A stretch of DNA of 64,000 bases from Bacteroidales bacterium (lineage in GTDB: Bacteria; Bacteroidota; Bacteroidia; Bacteroidales; UBA932), in contig JAFYYW010000018.1 in NCBI GenBank assembly GCA_017548985.1, positions 124,001 through 188,000 on the forward strand. The letters are read 5' to 3'. Under the pieces are notes generated by a model. That model was not told where the DNA came from and ran no database searches. It saw only the letters and a list, made by a program, of their open reading frames with translations. Every line of letters starts with the position of its first letter. The first letter of the stretch is position 1. This document shows, one piece after another, positions 35,194 through 43,572 of this stretch. The position numbers were made by a program, and so were the translations under genes.

Positions 35194-37153
35194 CTCGTTC
35201 GACTTCCGGGATGGATTCGCCATCGACAGTGATGGCCATGACCTTCAAGTCTACGATTCCTTTTCCACCTTGTTTCTTCCAAAGGACAGGGTTGAATCGG
35301 AAAGTGGCATCGGTTGCCGCTTCAAAGATGTCTCGACCATCTTGGAGGTTTCCATCAGTCATGCTTTTCCATTGGCCGTCTAAACAGTATTCTACACCCT
35401 GACCGGTCCAGAGTACGGCCGGATACTTCGAATCCCTTGGAAGATCGGTACAAGTTTCAAAATCAAGCCCTTCTGGTATCTCCGGAAGACAGATTTGGCG
35501 GCATATCTCCTTCTGGTCAGGCGTGTCGAAGTCCTGGATCTTCTCGCCGTTGTGCGAAGCCGGAATAAGGATCTTGTAGGTGTTTATCAGATCCATAAGA
35601 TCGTCGAAACTCATGTCGGGATCAAGGGCCATGATGTTCCACATCGTGGCCGCCAGTTCAGCGGTAGGCCAGGAAGAAGCCGCTGCCATATCATCTCTAT
35701 ATGTGGCCACAAATATATCCCCTTCATGACAGGCATACCCTCCGCTGGATACCTTTAAATTCTTCTGATCAAACCCGATTGGGAAAGCAGAGTGTTCATA
35801 AGGATAGAGATCATAATCCCAGAATTTGGTTTCCGTAAGATGTCCGCCAATTGCGGCTATACTGTGCTTGCCTTGAATGCTCGCATGAGTGTAATCTGCT
35901 CTTTCAATCCAGGGCTGATGGTATTCTATTGTAAAATCGCGGAGATGATCAACATTCCCAAGGGAAGCAACAATGAAAGTATTCGGAAAGTTGACGAGCT
36001 CCTCTAGAGCATCGCCTTCTTTTGTTCCTTTCGGGTTCCACTGTGCTCCTATTCCTCCTACCCACACATTTGCGCAGAAGAAAATGAATTTCGTGTCCGG
36101 GTTATCTTTGGCGTATTGCAAAAGATTAGCCCATTGCCAATTAAGCCCAGTTGTCCATAGTATTTTGCCGGGATAACCCTGAGCGATGCCCTTGTTAGGC
36201 GCTTTCTCTCCTGCTTTGATCTTTTCCGTCATGATTTCAGGATGTGCCCAACGATAACCATCTTCCTGGGCTATTTCCCAGACTCCTTCAATCCAAGGAT
36301 TATCCTCGGTTGGGAGTTCCCCGGTTCCCACCAGTTTGATGTGCTCCAGTTTCTCTTTCCTCCCTTCCGGTGCCATCAGATCCAATTGTTCCAGAACCTT
36401 CTTGGTCTGAAGGAGCCCCACGGTTTCAAAGTATTCAAACCATTGCTTATGTCCAGTTCCACCTACCGTAGTCTTCTTCCATTCGTCCCAGTTCTTCCCA
36501 AGGTCGGAATCTGCGAGTTCAAGTTGACGGTATACCAGAGGAAGGACAGTGAGCCCTTCGACTGTCGCCGTGGCGTTCTGCTTGCCGTCCGGCGTTTCAG
36601 CCGTAAAAGTGAAGGAAAGGCTCTCGACCGGGAATTCCGATACATATTCATGGCTTGTCAGCTCAGTCTCCTTGCCATCTTCCTTTACTAGGATTCTTGT
36701 GATCGTCCCACCACGTGTTACGGTAAGCCCCTGAACCAGATCCACTGGTTCATCAACCCTGAAGGTCAAAGATTTCAAGGATTCCAACCCCATTATCTCC
36801 ATTGGCTTCGCATTCACCTTTACCTGGCAGGTGGCAGAAACCTCTCCCGACTTCACGGTGATGGTTGCAGAGCCCTCAGCTATTGCAGAGACTTTCCCTT
36901 CATTGTTGACAGTGGCCACCTTCGCATCGGATGATTCCCAGGTGACGCTCTTGTCCTTGGCGTTTTCCGGTTTTACGGTAGCGACAAGCGTCTCTTCTTC
37001 TCCTTCTACCAGCGTGAGGGAGGTCTTGTCAAGGGTCACCGAAGTCACTAAAACCACGGGATCAACAACAGGATCCGGAATCTCCTGCGGCTGCTTTACG
37101 CACGAGAAGAGTAATGCGGCTAAAACCAGTATTGCAAATGGTCTTCTTACCAT
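35174..37153 (-). CDS. Big_2-domain lipoprotein with degenerate subtilase-like region
   Basis: 659 residues. A lipoprotein signal (LAALLFSC) is followed by a bacterial Ig-like (Big_2) domain at about 37-115 (V-T-S-V-T-L-D-K-T, VATVNNEGKVSAIAEGSATIT) and a second beta-rich domain. The C-terminal ~300 residues resemble subtilisin-type folds: FIVASLGNVDHLRDF, HSIAAIGGH, and AAASSWPTAELAATMW in the place of the GTSxAxP serine motif. The usual Gly-Thr before the Ser is missing, so activity is doubtful. Surface location is likely. 32-nt-period arrays flank the gene on both sides, suggesting that it moves as a cassette. Confidence 0.65.
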   Translation of the reverse strand: MVRRPFAILVLAALLFSCVKQPQEIPDPVVDPVVLVTSVTLDKTSLTLVEGEEETLVATVKPENAKDKSVTWESSDAKVATVNNEGKVSAIAEGSATITVKSGEVSATCQVKVNAKPMEIMGLESLKSLTFRVDEPVDLVQGLTVTRGGTITRILVKEDGKETELTSHEYVSEFPVESLSFTFTAETPDGKQNATATVEGLTVLPLVYRQLELADSDLGKNWDEWKKTTVGGTGHKQWFEYFETVGLLQTKKVLEQLDLMAPEGRKEKLEHIKLVGTGELPTEDNPWIEGVWEIAQEDGYRWAHPEIMTEKIKAGEKAPNKGIAQGYPGKILWTTGLNWQWANLLQYAKDNPDTKFIFFCANVWVGGIGAQWNPKGTKEGDALEELVNFPNTFIVASLGNVDHLRDFTIEYHQPWIERADYTHASIQGKHSIAAIGGHLTETKFWDYDLYPYEHSAFPIGFDQKNLKVSSGGYACHEGDIFVATYRDDMAAASSWPTAELAATMWNIMALDPDMSFDDLMDLINTYKILIPASHNGEKIQDFDTPDQKEICRQICLPEIPEGLDFETCTDLPRDSKYPAVLWTGQGVEYCLDGQWKSMTDGNLQDGRDIFEAATDATFRFNPVLWKKQGGKGIVDLKVMAITVDGESIPEVEREVSFNL

Positions 37154-37237
37154 GGATGTTTGTTTGAAGAGGTTGTAACAAAGGTAAAAACAATCATAAG
37201 GAATTCAAAGCATGGAGGTTTCTATGTGCTTCTGACA

Positions 37238-37269
37238 CTCCATTACCTCGCTCCATTACCTCACTCCAT
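37238..37269 (+). repeat. 13-bp tandem repeat, about 2.5 copies
   Basis: CTCCATTACCTCG (37238-37250), CTCCATTACCTCA (37251-37263) and CTCCAT (37264-37269). It borders array B. Confidence 0.65.
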
Positions 37270-37271
37270 CC

Positions 37272-37431
37272 TTTTCACCACATTCAAATGTGCTGATTCA
37301 TGCTTGACAGGACTATTAAAGGTGTCGCTACACTGTTTTCACCACTTTCAAATGTCCTGAAAGGGTGTTTTTACCACCTTTAATTGTGTCGGATGGGTGT
37401 TTTCGGGACATTAAATATATAAAGAGATTGG
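37272..37431. repeat. Degenerate tandem array B, 32-nt period
   Basis: The anchor TTTTCACCAC (with variants TTTTTACCAC and TTTTCGGGAC) starts at 37272, 37336, 37368 and 37400, i.e. at multiples of exactly 32 nt; the unit at 37304 is strongly diverged. Read on the other strand, each unit begins with a short dyad such as GGTGAAAACACC, analogous to array A. Confidence 0.65.
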
Positions 37432-37452
37432 CTAAATCAGCATGAAACATTT

Positions 37453-38298
37453 TCATGCCCCATCGTTTGCTTCTTTGAAAAGAACGCTCCGTATTTTAGG
37501 TATAGAGTAACCTAATATTCCATATGACAATAACCACATAATAATGAAGAATCTCAACCCTTTCCAAGACAAAAGAATCATCAGTGCGACACGCAACCTG
37601 AACAATAAGGGCATTTTGGGATATTGTGATACTTTGTGACCAAATGATGAGCGTAGCGGATAATCGAAATAAGTATTGATTGATTTATAAGGATTATAGC
37701 GATATGTATCTCCTAAAAAAGTGGAAATTTCGGCTTTGCTTACATCCATGAAATAAGTATAGTTCATGATACTTGTAGGCTTACCGTTCTTGTCTTGAAC
37801 ATTAAAAGATTTAACTACATAATGTTCAACTGGCTTCATTGCTACCGCATAGGTAAATAATGAAAAACAAAAAGCTAAAGGCAGGCTATAAAGAATAGTC
37901 TTAAACGAAATTTTGGGAAGTTTAAATTTTTTATTCTTCAAGAAAAGAAAAGCTATGAATGCCAATATGGGAATAGCAATTACATAAACAAAAAACTCTG
38001 AGAAGTCATAGTTCTTTGCACTACCATTAAAAGGGAAAAAGGCACGTTTGGGGGAAATAGTACGAGTGCCATGTTCCACCACTAGCTTATGACTACCGCC
38101 AAATATCCAAAGAGTACAATTAATAATAAACCAGGCAATATAACCTAAAACTAAAGTCTTATTATTTGCGATAGCCTTTCTAACATTGGCATAGTCTTCA
38201 AGAAAAAAGTTTGGCTTCTTTGTCACCACCTCTTTTCCACACCTATTGCAATACTTAGATCCTTCTGGGTTATCGGCCCCACAATTAACACACTTCAT
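37453..38298 (-). CDS. Zinc-ribbon membrane protein
   Basis: 281 residues. An N-terminal zinc ribbon has two CxxC pairs (MKCVNCGADNPEGSKYCNRC, residues 3-20). Four to five hydrophobic helices follow (LVLGYIAWFIINCTLWIF, FFVYVIAIPILAFIAFLF, ILYSLPLAFCFSLFTYAV and two near the C-terminus). A region between helices 3 and 4 (about 165-225) would be extracytoplasmic. The family function is unknown. AT-rich cargo gene, transcribed alone toward the repeat region. Confidence 0.7.
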   Translation of the reverse strand: MKCVNCGADNPEGSKYCNRCGKEVVTKKPNFFLEDYANVRKAIANNKTLVLGYIAWFIINCTLWIFGGSHKLVVEHGTRTISPKRAFFPFNGSAKNYDFSEFFVYVIAIPILAFIAFLFLKNKKFKLPKISFKTILYSLPLAFCFSLFTYAVAMKPVEHYVVKSFNVQDKNGKPTSIMNYTYFMDVSKAEISTFLGDTYRYNPYKSINTYFDYPLRSSFGHKVSQYPKMPLLFRLRVALMILLSWKGLRFFIIMWLLSYGILGYSIPKIRSVLFKEANDGA

Positions 38299-38586
38299 AA
38301 TTGTGCTGAAACTATTCTTTTTCTATTATCGCAAAAATAATAATTTATCCATAAAGGATATTGATTCTTGAATGATATATCATAATAAATGTTTAACTAA
38401 AAATTGATAAAATCTAGCATGCATGGAAAGGTATTAATAGGCCTTGACTTGCAAGACTTTATATATATCAGCCTCGCACAAATACTCAGATTAAAGCCCC
38501 CCTGCCATTCATTACAGGGGATTCAGATCTATGAGCAGACATTACCGGGGTAGAGTCGGCTCATTTAATTTCAAAAACATATTCAA
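38299..38586. other. Leader region with two adjacent hairpins
   Basis: No gene is supported. Next to the small-membrane-protein gene lie two hairpins: CCCCTG (38499-38504) / CAGGGG (38515-38520), and ATGAGC (38531-38536) / GCTCAT (38559-38564). The first is terminator-like without a T-run. They may form a regulatory leader or end transcripts from the left. I searched here for a suppressor tRNA and saw none. Confidence 0.4.
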
Positions 38587-39081
38587 ATGACAACAAACAT
38601 TTTACTAGTAATTCTAATGGCGCTGGCCATCATTGGACTTGTACGGTCCATTGATATCGAGAGAATCCCTCTATTCAAGAGAGACAACGACAAGGCTTCA
38701 AAATGACTCCGCAAGAAGATATCGGAAGGCGGTGGCAAAGATGTCCAGCAAGCAGACGAGACGACCATGTCCTTCACCATTGAGGATGTCCGATATCACC
38801 TGGACTGACATCTGGAGCCGGTGACTTCGCTCTGCACGTTCCTTCTCTTGAACGAGGAGGTTGACCTGGAGAAAGCGAAGAAGGTCGCTGACTCCCTGAC
38901 CAACTCCTGCGAGTCATTAATGATCCGTATCAACGATGACCGTGAGATGGTCCTCTGCTGCACCACGATAGTACCGGACGCACGCTCGCTCCTGCCTGTC
39001 CTACCTTACATGATGGGACTCCTCGGCAGGGCTTATGAGGCCTTCGGAAAGGAATACGAGGCACAATCAAATACCAATTAA
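38587..39081 (+). CDS. Small membrane-anchored protein with two in-frame UGA codons
   Basis: 165 codons from ATG 38587 to TAA 39081, interrupted only by TGA at 38704 and 38806. Read as Trp, the protein has an N-terminal membrane helix (TTNILLVILMALAIIGLV), a basic stretch (KASK-W-LRKKISEGGGKD) and a C-terminal helical domain (RYHLD-W-HLEPVTSLCTFLL, then NEEVDLEKAKKVADSLTN). No TGG occurs in it. Under the standard code only about 86 codons from a GTG at 38821 remain open. No known family. The element's recombination genes follow after a hairpin at 39106-39139. Confidence 0.65.
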
Positions 39082-39105
39082 GTCACAAAGATCCTATTAA
39101 GGCGG

Positions 39106-39139
39106 AACGGGTCGGCAGGTATAATCCTGTCGGCCTGTT
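39106..39139 (+). terminator. Long hairpin between backbone genes
   Basis: A 14-bp stem with two G-U pairs joins AACGGGTCGGCAGG (39106-39119) to CCTGTCGGCCTGTT (39126-39139) around a TATAAT loop. A short T-run is next to it. It may be a terminator or attenuator before the DUF1071 gene. Confidence 0.55.
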
Positions 39140-39175
39140 TCCATTTATGTTCAACCATATTAATCATTCAACATC

Positions 39176-39682
39176 ATGCAAGAAAACTCTGTTTTCAAGA
39201 CGCTCGTCAGCATCGACTGCAACGAGCACACGGAGAAGAAAGGCAGTCTCACCTATCTCTCCTGGGCATGGGCGTGGAAGATGGTCAAATCCAACTTCCC
39301 TGACGCCCGCTACACCGTCTACGAGAATCCGGACGGTTGGAACTATTTCACCGACGGAAGGTTCTGCTGGGTGAAGACCGGAGTCACAATCGATGGTCTG
39401 GAACACATCGAGTACCTCCCGGTGATGGACTCACGCAACCAGTCCATCCCTCTTGATGCCGTGACCAGCTTCGACGTGAACCGCTCCATCCAGCGCTCTC
39501 TCACCAAGGCGTGCGCAAGACACGGCCTCGGTCTCTACATCTATGCGGGAGAGGATCTGCCGGACATCCCTGAGAGACAGCCGCAAGTCCAACAGGTTCC
39601 TCCCGCTCCGCAGCAAAGGCAGACGTCTCCGGCCTACCAGTCAAACTGGAGACAATCCAGAAGTCAGTATTATCAACAGTAA
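39176..39682 (+). CDS. DUF1071 (Sak-type) single-strand annealing protein
   Basis: 168 residues. The DUF1071 core is clear: FKTLVSIDCNEHTEKKGSLT, YLSWAWAWKMVKSNFPDARY, an F-D-V-N-R-S-I-Q-R-S-L-T-K-A-C-A-R-H-G-L-G-L segment and Y-I-Y-A-G-E-D-L-P. A Gln/Pro-rich disordered tail (about 135-168) follows, typical for SSB-interacting annealases. It would anneal ssDNA during recombination or replication of the element; the SSB gene downstream is a likely partner. All Trp codons are TGG and it ends in TAA. Confidence 0.85.
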   Translation: MQENSVFKTLVSIDCNEHTEKKGSLTYLSWAWAWKMVKSNFPDARYTVYENPDGWNYFTDGRFCWVKTGVTIDGLEHIEYLPVMDSRNQSIPLDAVTSFDVNRSIQRSLTKACARHGLGLYIYAGEDLPDIPERQPQVQQVPPAPQQRQTSPAYQSNWRQSRSQYYQQ

Positions 39683-39694
39683 AACCAGTAAATC

Positions 39695-40744
39695 ATGGAA
39701 ACATCATCAATCCAAAGAACCAACAACGTGTTCATCCCCATCATCCGCAAACCGGAGAACGTCTCCGTATCTCCCTCCTCTCCTTACCTGGCACCGCAGG
39801 TCGTGACAGTTCCGAAGAAGGAGGAAAGGAATCTTCCCTTCATAGAGGCCAACACCAAGGAAGTCACACTCTCCCACGTAAAGGATGACTGCATCATCCC
39901 CGTCTTCTCCAAGGACAACGAGGTGACCATCTCACACCAGAGCTTCATCGACTCTGTCCTATCTGCAGCCAAGTCGGTCTTCCCTTACGAGGATATATCG
40001 GATCCTGTAATACGAGTGTCCCACGTCGTCAAGGGAAGGATACCGGAGGCGATACACAAGCCTGTCGGGGAACTACTTGAATCCGACAAGACCATCTACT
40101 ACGAGAGGATGATGTTCTGCTTCGAGATACCGTCCATCCATCAGGACATTGACGGTTGCAGGCTCAATCTCACCATAGGAGGAGTGCGTGCATACAACGA
40201 GCAGAACCTCTATTCCAGGAAGGCTCCGGAGAAGTTCAGGATCTTCATCGGGTTCAAGAATATGGTTTGCTGCAATCTCTGCGTGTCCACCGACGGATAC
40301 AAGGCTTCGCTACGGGTGATGGACACGGACGCTCTGCTGTCTTCCGCATCGGATCTCTTCCGTTCCTACGACATGAACCGTCATCTGACTCAGATGGCCG
40401 CATTCAGGGAGTGCAGGATGAGTGAGAGTCAGTTCGCACAGTTCCTCGGTAAGTGCAGGCTTTACCAGTATCTCCCGTTGCCGGAGAGGAAGAAACTGCC
40501 TTCGCTGCTGATGACAGATACCCAGGTCGGACTGGTCGCAAAGTCCTACTTCGACGATCCGGATTTCGGGAAGGAAGGGAACAACACCATATCGCTGTGG
40601 AAGGTGTTCAACCTGCTCACCGGGGCCAACAAGTCCTCATACATCGACAACTTCCTGGACAGGGCAGAGAACGCTTCCGCTCTCACCTCCGGACTCTGCA
40701 TGGCTCTATACGGGGATCCGGAATACTCCTGGTTCCTCAGTTAA
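39695..40744 (+). CDS. DUF3871 family protein
   Basis: 349 residues. The conserved block around IGGVRAYNEQNLYSRKAPEK, FRIFIGFKNMVCCNLCVSTD and the LLTGANKSSYIDNFLDRA C-terminus match DUF3871, a family confined to Bacteroidota mobile elements. No membrane segments. The N-terminal 60 residues are Pro/Ser-rich and probably disordered. It follows the annealing protein by 12 bases and precedes the UvrD-like helicase, so it is probably part of the element replication or recombination operon. The activity is unknown. Confidence 0.8.
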   Translation: METSSIQRTNNVFIPIIRKPENVSVSPSSPYLAPQVVTVPKKEERNLPFIEANTKEVTLSHVKDDCIIPVFSKDNEVTISHQSFIDSVLSAAKSVFPYEDISDPVIRVSHVVKGRIPEAIHKPVGELLESDKTIYYERMMFCFEIPSIHQDIDGCRLNLTIGGVRAYNEQNLYSRKAPEKFRIFIGFKNMVCCNLCVSTDGYKASLRVMDTDALLSSASDLFRSYDMNRHLTQMAAFRECRMSESQFAQFLGKCRLYQYLPLPERKKLPSLLMTDTQVGLVAKSYFDDPDFGKEGNNTISLWKVFNLLTGANKSSYIDNFLDRAENASALTSGLCMALYGDPEYSWFLS

Positions 40745-40769
40745 CCGACATTCCATATAATCAACAAGA

Positions 40770-40807
40770 ACACGTCCTCCTTTCCTTAATTGGATCGGGG
40801 GACGTGT
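40770..40807 (+). promoter_or_regulatory. Hairpin in leader of UvrD-like gene
   Basis: ACACGTCCTCC (40770-40780) pairs with GGGGGACGTGT (40797-40807) with one mismatch around a 16-nt loop. No strong T-run follows, so attenuation or processing is as likely as termination. It ends 23 bp before the start codon. Confidence 0.45.
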
Positions 40808-40830
40808 CCGTTTATAACCAACACAAAGTT

Positions 40831-42603
40831 ATGCAATATCTACAAAACCCACAAGAACATCTCTCCGGTCTCAACGACCAGCAGAGGGATGCCGTGCTCG
40901 CCTATTCCCGTATCGTCTATGTCACTGCCGGTCCGGGAACGGGAAAGACCCACATGCTCACGAGCAAGCTCATCGACTACATCGTATCTTCTCCCACTCC
41001 GCAGAAGATAGTCGCCCTCTCGTACACCAACACGGCTGCAAGGGAGATAGGAGACCGTTTCCGTAAGAAAGCCTCAGGGATTACCTCTCAGTATTCCTTC
41101 TTCAACGGGACGATACACTCCTTCTGCTACCGGATGATGAGACAGTACAAGGACACCGCCTTCGAATACACAATCCTTGATGACGAGGAGTTGTCTGAGC
41201 TGGCCTATGATATCCGGACGTCGCTTCATTCGGACGTGCCACAGTCCCTGGTGATGGGATGCCTCCGGTCAGATCCGTCGCAGTCTGGTTCAGCGTTGTT
41301 CAAGTCAGTTACAGAGGTGAAGAAGACCCTGAAGGTCATCTCTGTCCAGGACATACTCACCCTGTTTATCGGGATGCTCGATTCGGATCCTGCATTCCGT
41401 GAATGGATGGCTTCACAGGTAACCGTCATGGCGGTTGACGAGGCTCAGGACCTCTCCGAGCTGAACTACATCATCCTTGATAAGCTGCTGTCAATCATCC
41501 CATCTCTGCAGCTGTTCCTTGTGGGAGATCCACGTCAGAACATATTCGAGTTCAACGGAGGGTCTTACAAGCATCTGGACTCGTTCCTCTCGAAGCATCC
41601 GGACCATGTCACGAAGACGCTCACGCTCACTTACAGGTGCGGTAAACCCATAGTCGATTTCGTGAACAAGTTCCACTTCTCGGACTGCAGGAACTATTCC
41701 CTCCATTCCATGAAAACCGACGGGAGACTGTCCGTCATGGACGCAGCATCTGAAAAGGAGGAGGCGGAGATGGTCTGCAAGGCTGTGATGGACTCCGGGA
41801 ACATATCCTCGTGTGCCGTTCTGTCGAATAACCTCCGTTACCTGGATCCTCTCATCACAAGGCTACAGTGCGAGAGCATACCATATAAGGTATATGGCGG
41901 GGTGAAGGTGCTGAAGAGGCATATCCGGTTCCTCAATCACATACTCCGCATAGTGGACAATGACAACGCATACAGCATACGGAAGATATCCCAATATGCC
42001 GGGATAGACATCATGGTGAACGGCAGGAGGAACAAGAAGAAGTTCTTCGAATCGGAGCTGGGACAGTTGATACGGTCCATATCCGACGACAGCAAGGAGG
42101 GAGCTTCCTTTACAAGTATCGCTTCTCGTGTGCTGGAAGAGATAATGAAAGATCCGTCGGATGAGGAGTCGGTCACTGCTGATTACGAACTGTTCCTCTC
42201 CCTGGCTGGTGAATACGCCTCCGTCTCTGATTACCTGGCATCCTTCGCAACTGACAAGGAACGGTTCTCCACGTTCTACAACTCGGACGTGAAGGAGTGT
42301 CCCATATCAACTGATGAAGGGTATCTCACCATATCCACCATCCATTCTGCAAAGGGGCTTGAGTGGGACACTGTCTTCATCATGGGACTGTGCGAGGGAA
42401 ACTTCCCCAATCCCTATTTCTGCAAGAGCCTTCCTCCAAGGGAACAGGAGGAGTTCTTCAACTCCGAATGGAAGAAGATGTATGTCGCCGCCACGAGGGC
42501 AAGGAAGACACTCTGTCTCACTTATCCGTCAAGCATCTCCAGGAAGGGATATACTTTCCGGAAGGATCCGTCCCGCTTTATAGCGAACTGCAGGACTTCA
42601 TGA
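40831..42603 (+). CDS. UvrD/PcrA-like SF1 helicase
   Basis: 590 residues from the ATG at 40831; the open frame extends further upstream, but that part lies inside the previous gene. SF1A motifs in order: AGPGTGKTHML, ALSYTNTAAREI, VDEAQDLSELN, VGDPRQNIFEFNGG, LTYRCGKPI, TIHSAKGLEWDTVF and YVAATRARKTL. It is a 3'-5' DNA helicase probably used in element replication or repair. Three Trp codons are TGG, and the gene stops at TGA just before GC-rich non-coding sequence and a hairpin. UGA therefore terminates here, in contrast to the two UGA-interrupted genes. Confidence 0.92.
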   Translation: MQYLQNPQEHLSGLNDQQRDAVLAYSRIVYVTAGPGTGKTHMLTSKLIDYIVSSPTPQKIVALSYTNTAAREIGDRFRKKASGITSQYSFFNGTIHSFCYRMMRQYKDTAFEYTILDDEELSELAYDIRTSLHSDVPQSLVMGCLRSDPSQSGSALFKSVTEVKKTLKVISVQDILTLFIGMLDSDPAFREWMASQVTVMAVDEAQDLSELNYIILDKLLSIIPSLQLFLVGDPRQNIFEFNGGSYKHLDSFLSKHPDHVTKTLTLTYRCGKPIVDFVNKFHFSDCRNYSLHSMKTDGRLSVMDAASEKEEAEMVCKAVMDSGNISSCAVLSNNLRYLDPLITRLQCESIPYKVYGGVKVLKRHIRFLNHILRIVDNDNAYSIRKISQYAGIDIMVNGRRNKKKFFESELGQLIRSISDDSKEGASFTSIASRVLEEIMKDPSDEESVTADYELFLSLAGEYASVSDYLASFATDKERFSTFYNSDVKECPISTDEGYLTISTIHSAKGLEWDTVFIMGLCEGNFPNPYFCKSLPPREQEEFFNSEWKKMYVAATRARKTLCLTYPSSISRKGYTFRKDPSRFIANCRTS

Positions 42604-42636
42604 ATACGGGGGGGGTATGAGAGGGGTACGAGGGGG

Positions 42637-42664
42637 GTCTCCATTTCCGGAGACTCCTTTTCGT
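42637..42664 (+). terminator. Terminator after UvrD-like gene
   Basis: GTCTCC (42637-42642) and GGAGAC (42649-42654) form a stem with a 6-nt loop, followed by TCCTTTTCG. It separates the helicase from the RadC-like gene. Confidence 0.6.
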
Positions 42665-42767
42665 CCCTGAATACCCATCTTTTGTCACCAAAGGTTCGTG
42701 TATATAACCCCCTTCAAAAATCAATCAACCAACTACAAATCAAACAGTTAATCAAACAAACAAAAGC

Positions 42768-43157
42768 ATGGAACAAAGAATCAACGACTGCAGGGCCGCA
42801 GAGAGTGTCCTGCATGACAATCTCACAGGTCTGGACCACGAGGAAGTATGGGTACTCTTCCTCACAAGCGACCACAAGGTAATCTCGAAGGAGATGGTCT
42901 CCAGGGGTACGCTCACGGAGACCTCGATAGACAACAGGACCGTCATCAAGAGGGCTCTGCTCAATAACGCCTACGGGATAGTACTGCTTCACAACCATCC
43001 TTCCGGCAATCCCAGGCCAAGTGTCCAGGACATACGGTTCACAGCAGGGATGAAGAAGGCGTGCGACCTCATGAACATCAACCTTATGGATCACATAATC
43101 TGTACCGACGGGGGCTTCTTCAGCTTCTCCGAGGAAAGAACAATTAATCACAAGTAA
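42768..43157 (+). CDS. RadC-like JAB (MPN+) domain protein
   Basis: 129 residues. The JAMM metal-binding motif is present as LLHNHPSGNPRPSVQD (about 73-88), with an upstream Glu in the EVWVLFL strand. Full-length RadC has an N-terminal HhH domain, which is missing here, as in the short versions carried by mobile elements. The role of these proteins in recombination or anti-restriction is unresolved. The SSB gene starts 2 bases after the stop. Confidence 0.88.
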   Translation: MEQRINDCRAAESVLHDNLTGLDHEEVWVLFLTSDHKVISKEMVSRGTLTETSIDNRTVIKRALLNNAYGIVLLHNHPSGNPRPSVQDIRFTAGMKKACDLMNINLMDHIICTDGGFFSFSEERTINHK

Positions 43158-43159
43158 TC

Positions 43160-43477
43160 ATGGAACAGTTAAACAAAGTCGAACTCATAGGCACGGTAGG
43201 AAGTGTCTATGTAAAGGATTTCGGAAGAACGAAATGCGTCAACTTCAGTGTGGCCACTAACCACGCTTACAAGGATCGGGAAGGATGTCCTGTAATCGAA
43301 ACCACATGGCATCGGGTAATAGCCTGGGACAGTCCTGACAATGCGGATGCGTTCAGGATCTCGAAAGGAGACCAGGTGCATGTAATCGGAAGATTACGGG
43401 TGCAGAGATACACCGGAGCTGATGGAGTGGAGAGGAGTATGGTTGAGATTGTGGCGAAAAGAATGGAAAGTTTATAA
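43160..43477 (+). CDS. ssb: Single-stranded DNA-binding protein
   Basis: 105 residues, a minimal OB-fold. Recognisable parts are NKVELIGTVGSVYVKDFGRT at the N-terminus, FSVATNHAYKD, ETTWHRVIAWDS and HVIGRLRVQRYTG. The usual disordered tail with an acidic tip is absent, so it cannot recruit host partners in the standard way. It belongs with DUF1071, DUF3871 and the helicase in the element's DNA-processing module. Confidence 0.92.
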   Translation: MEQLNKVELIGTVGSVYVKDFGRTKCVNFSVATNHAYKDREGCPVIETTWHRVIAWDSPDNADAFRISKGDQVHVIGRLRVQRYTGADGVERSMVEIVAKRMESL

Positions 43478-43486
43478 TCAGTAAAC

Positions 43487-43518
43487 GGCTCCCGGGAAAA
43501 AACTGGGAGCCTTATTAT
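43487..43518 (+). terminator. Terminator after ssb
   Basis: GGCTCCC (43487-43493) pairs with GGGAGCC (43505-43511), followed by TTATTATT. It marks the end of the GC-rich backbone operon; AT-rich cargo begins after it. Confidence 0.75.
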
Positions 43519-43572
43519 TGAAATAATCAGGGATATATCTATATTTGAGATACCATGTAAAGATGTCATACA

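Larger units (their letters stand above)
37154..37452. other. Repeat-rich non-coding region upstream of lipoprotein
   Basis: No gene is supported. It holds a 13-bp tandem repeat (CTCCATTACCTC plus G/A, 37238-37269) and array B with a 32-nt period (37272-37431). A promoter for the leftward lipoprotein gene must lie close to 37154. Confidence 0.5.

Noticed and set aside
40453..40830. N-terminal extension of the UvrD-like helicase
   Set aside because: The stretch lies within the DUF3871 gene in another frame and encodes no helicase sequence; ATG 40831 starts just before the Walker A region.
42601..42882. Readthrough of the UvrD-like stop as a UGA=Trp extension
   Set aside because: The frame after TGA runs through G-runs and a terminator hairpin and then overlaps the RadC-like gene; helicase motif VI is already complete, so TGA is a real stop.
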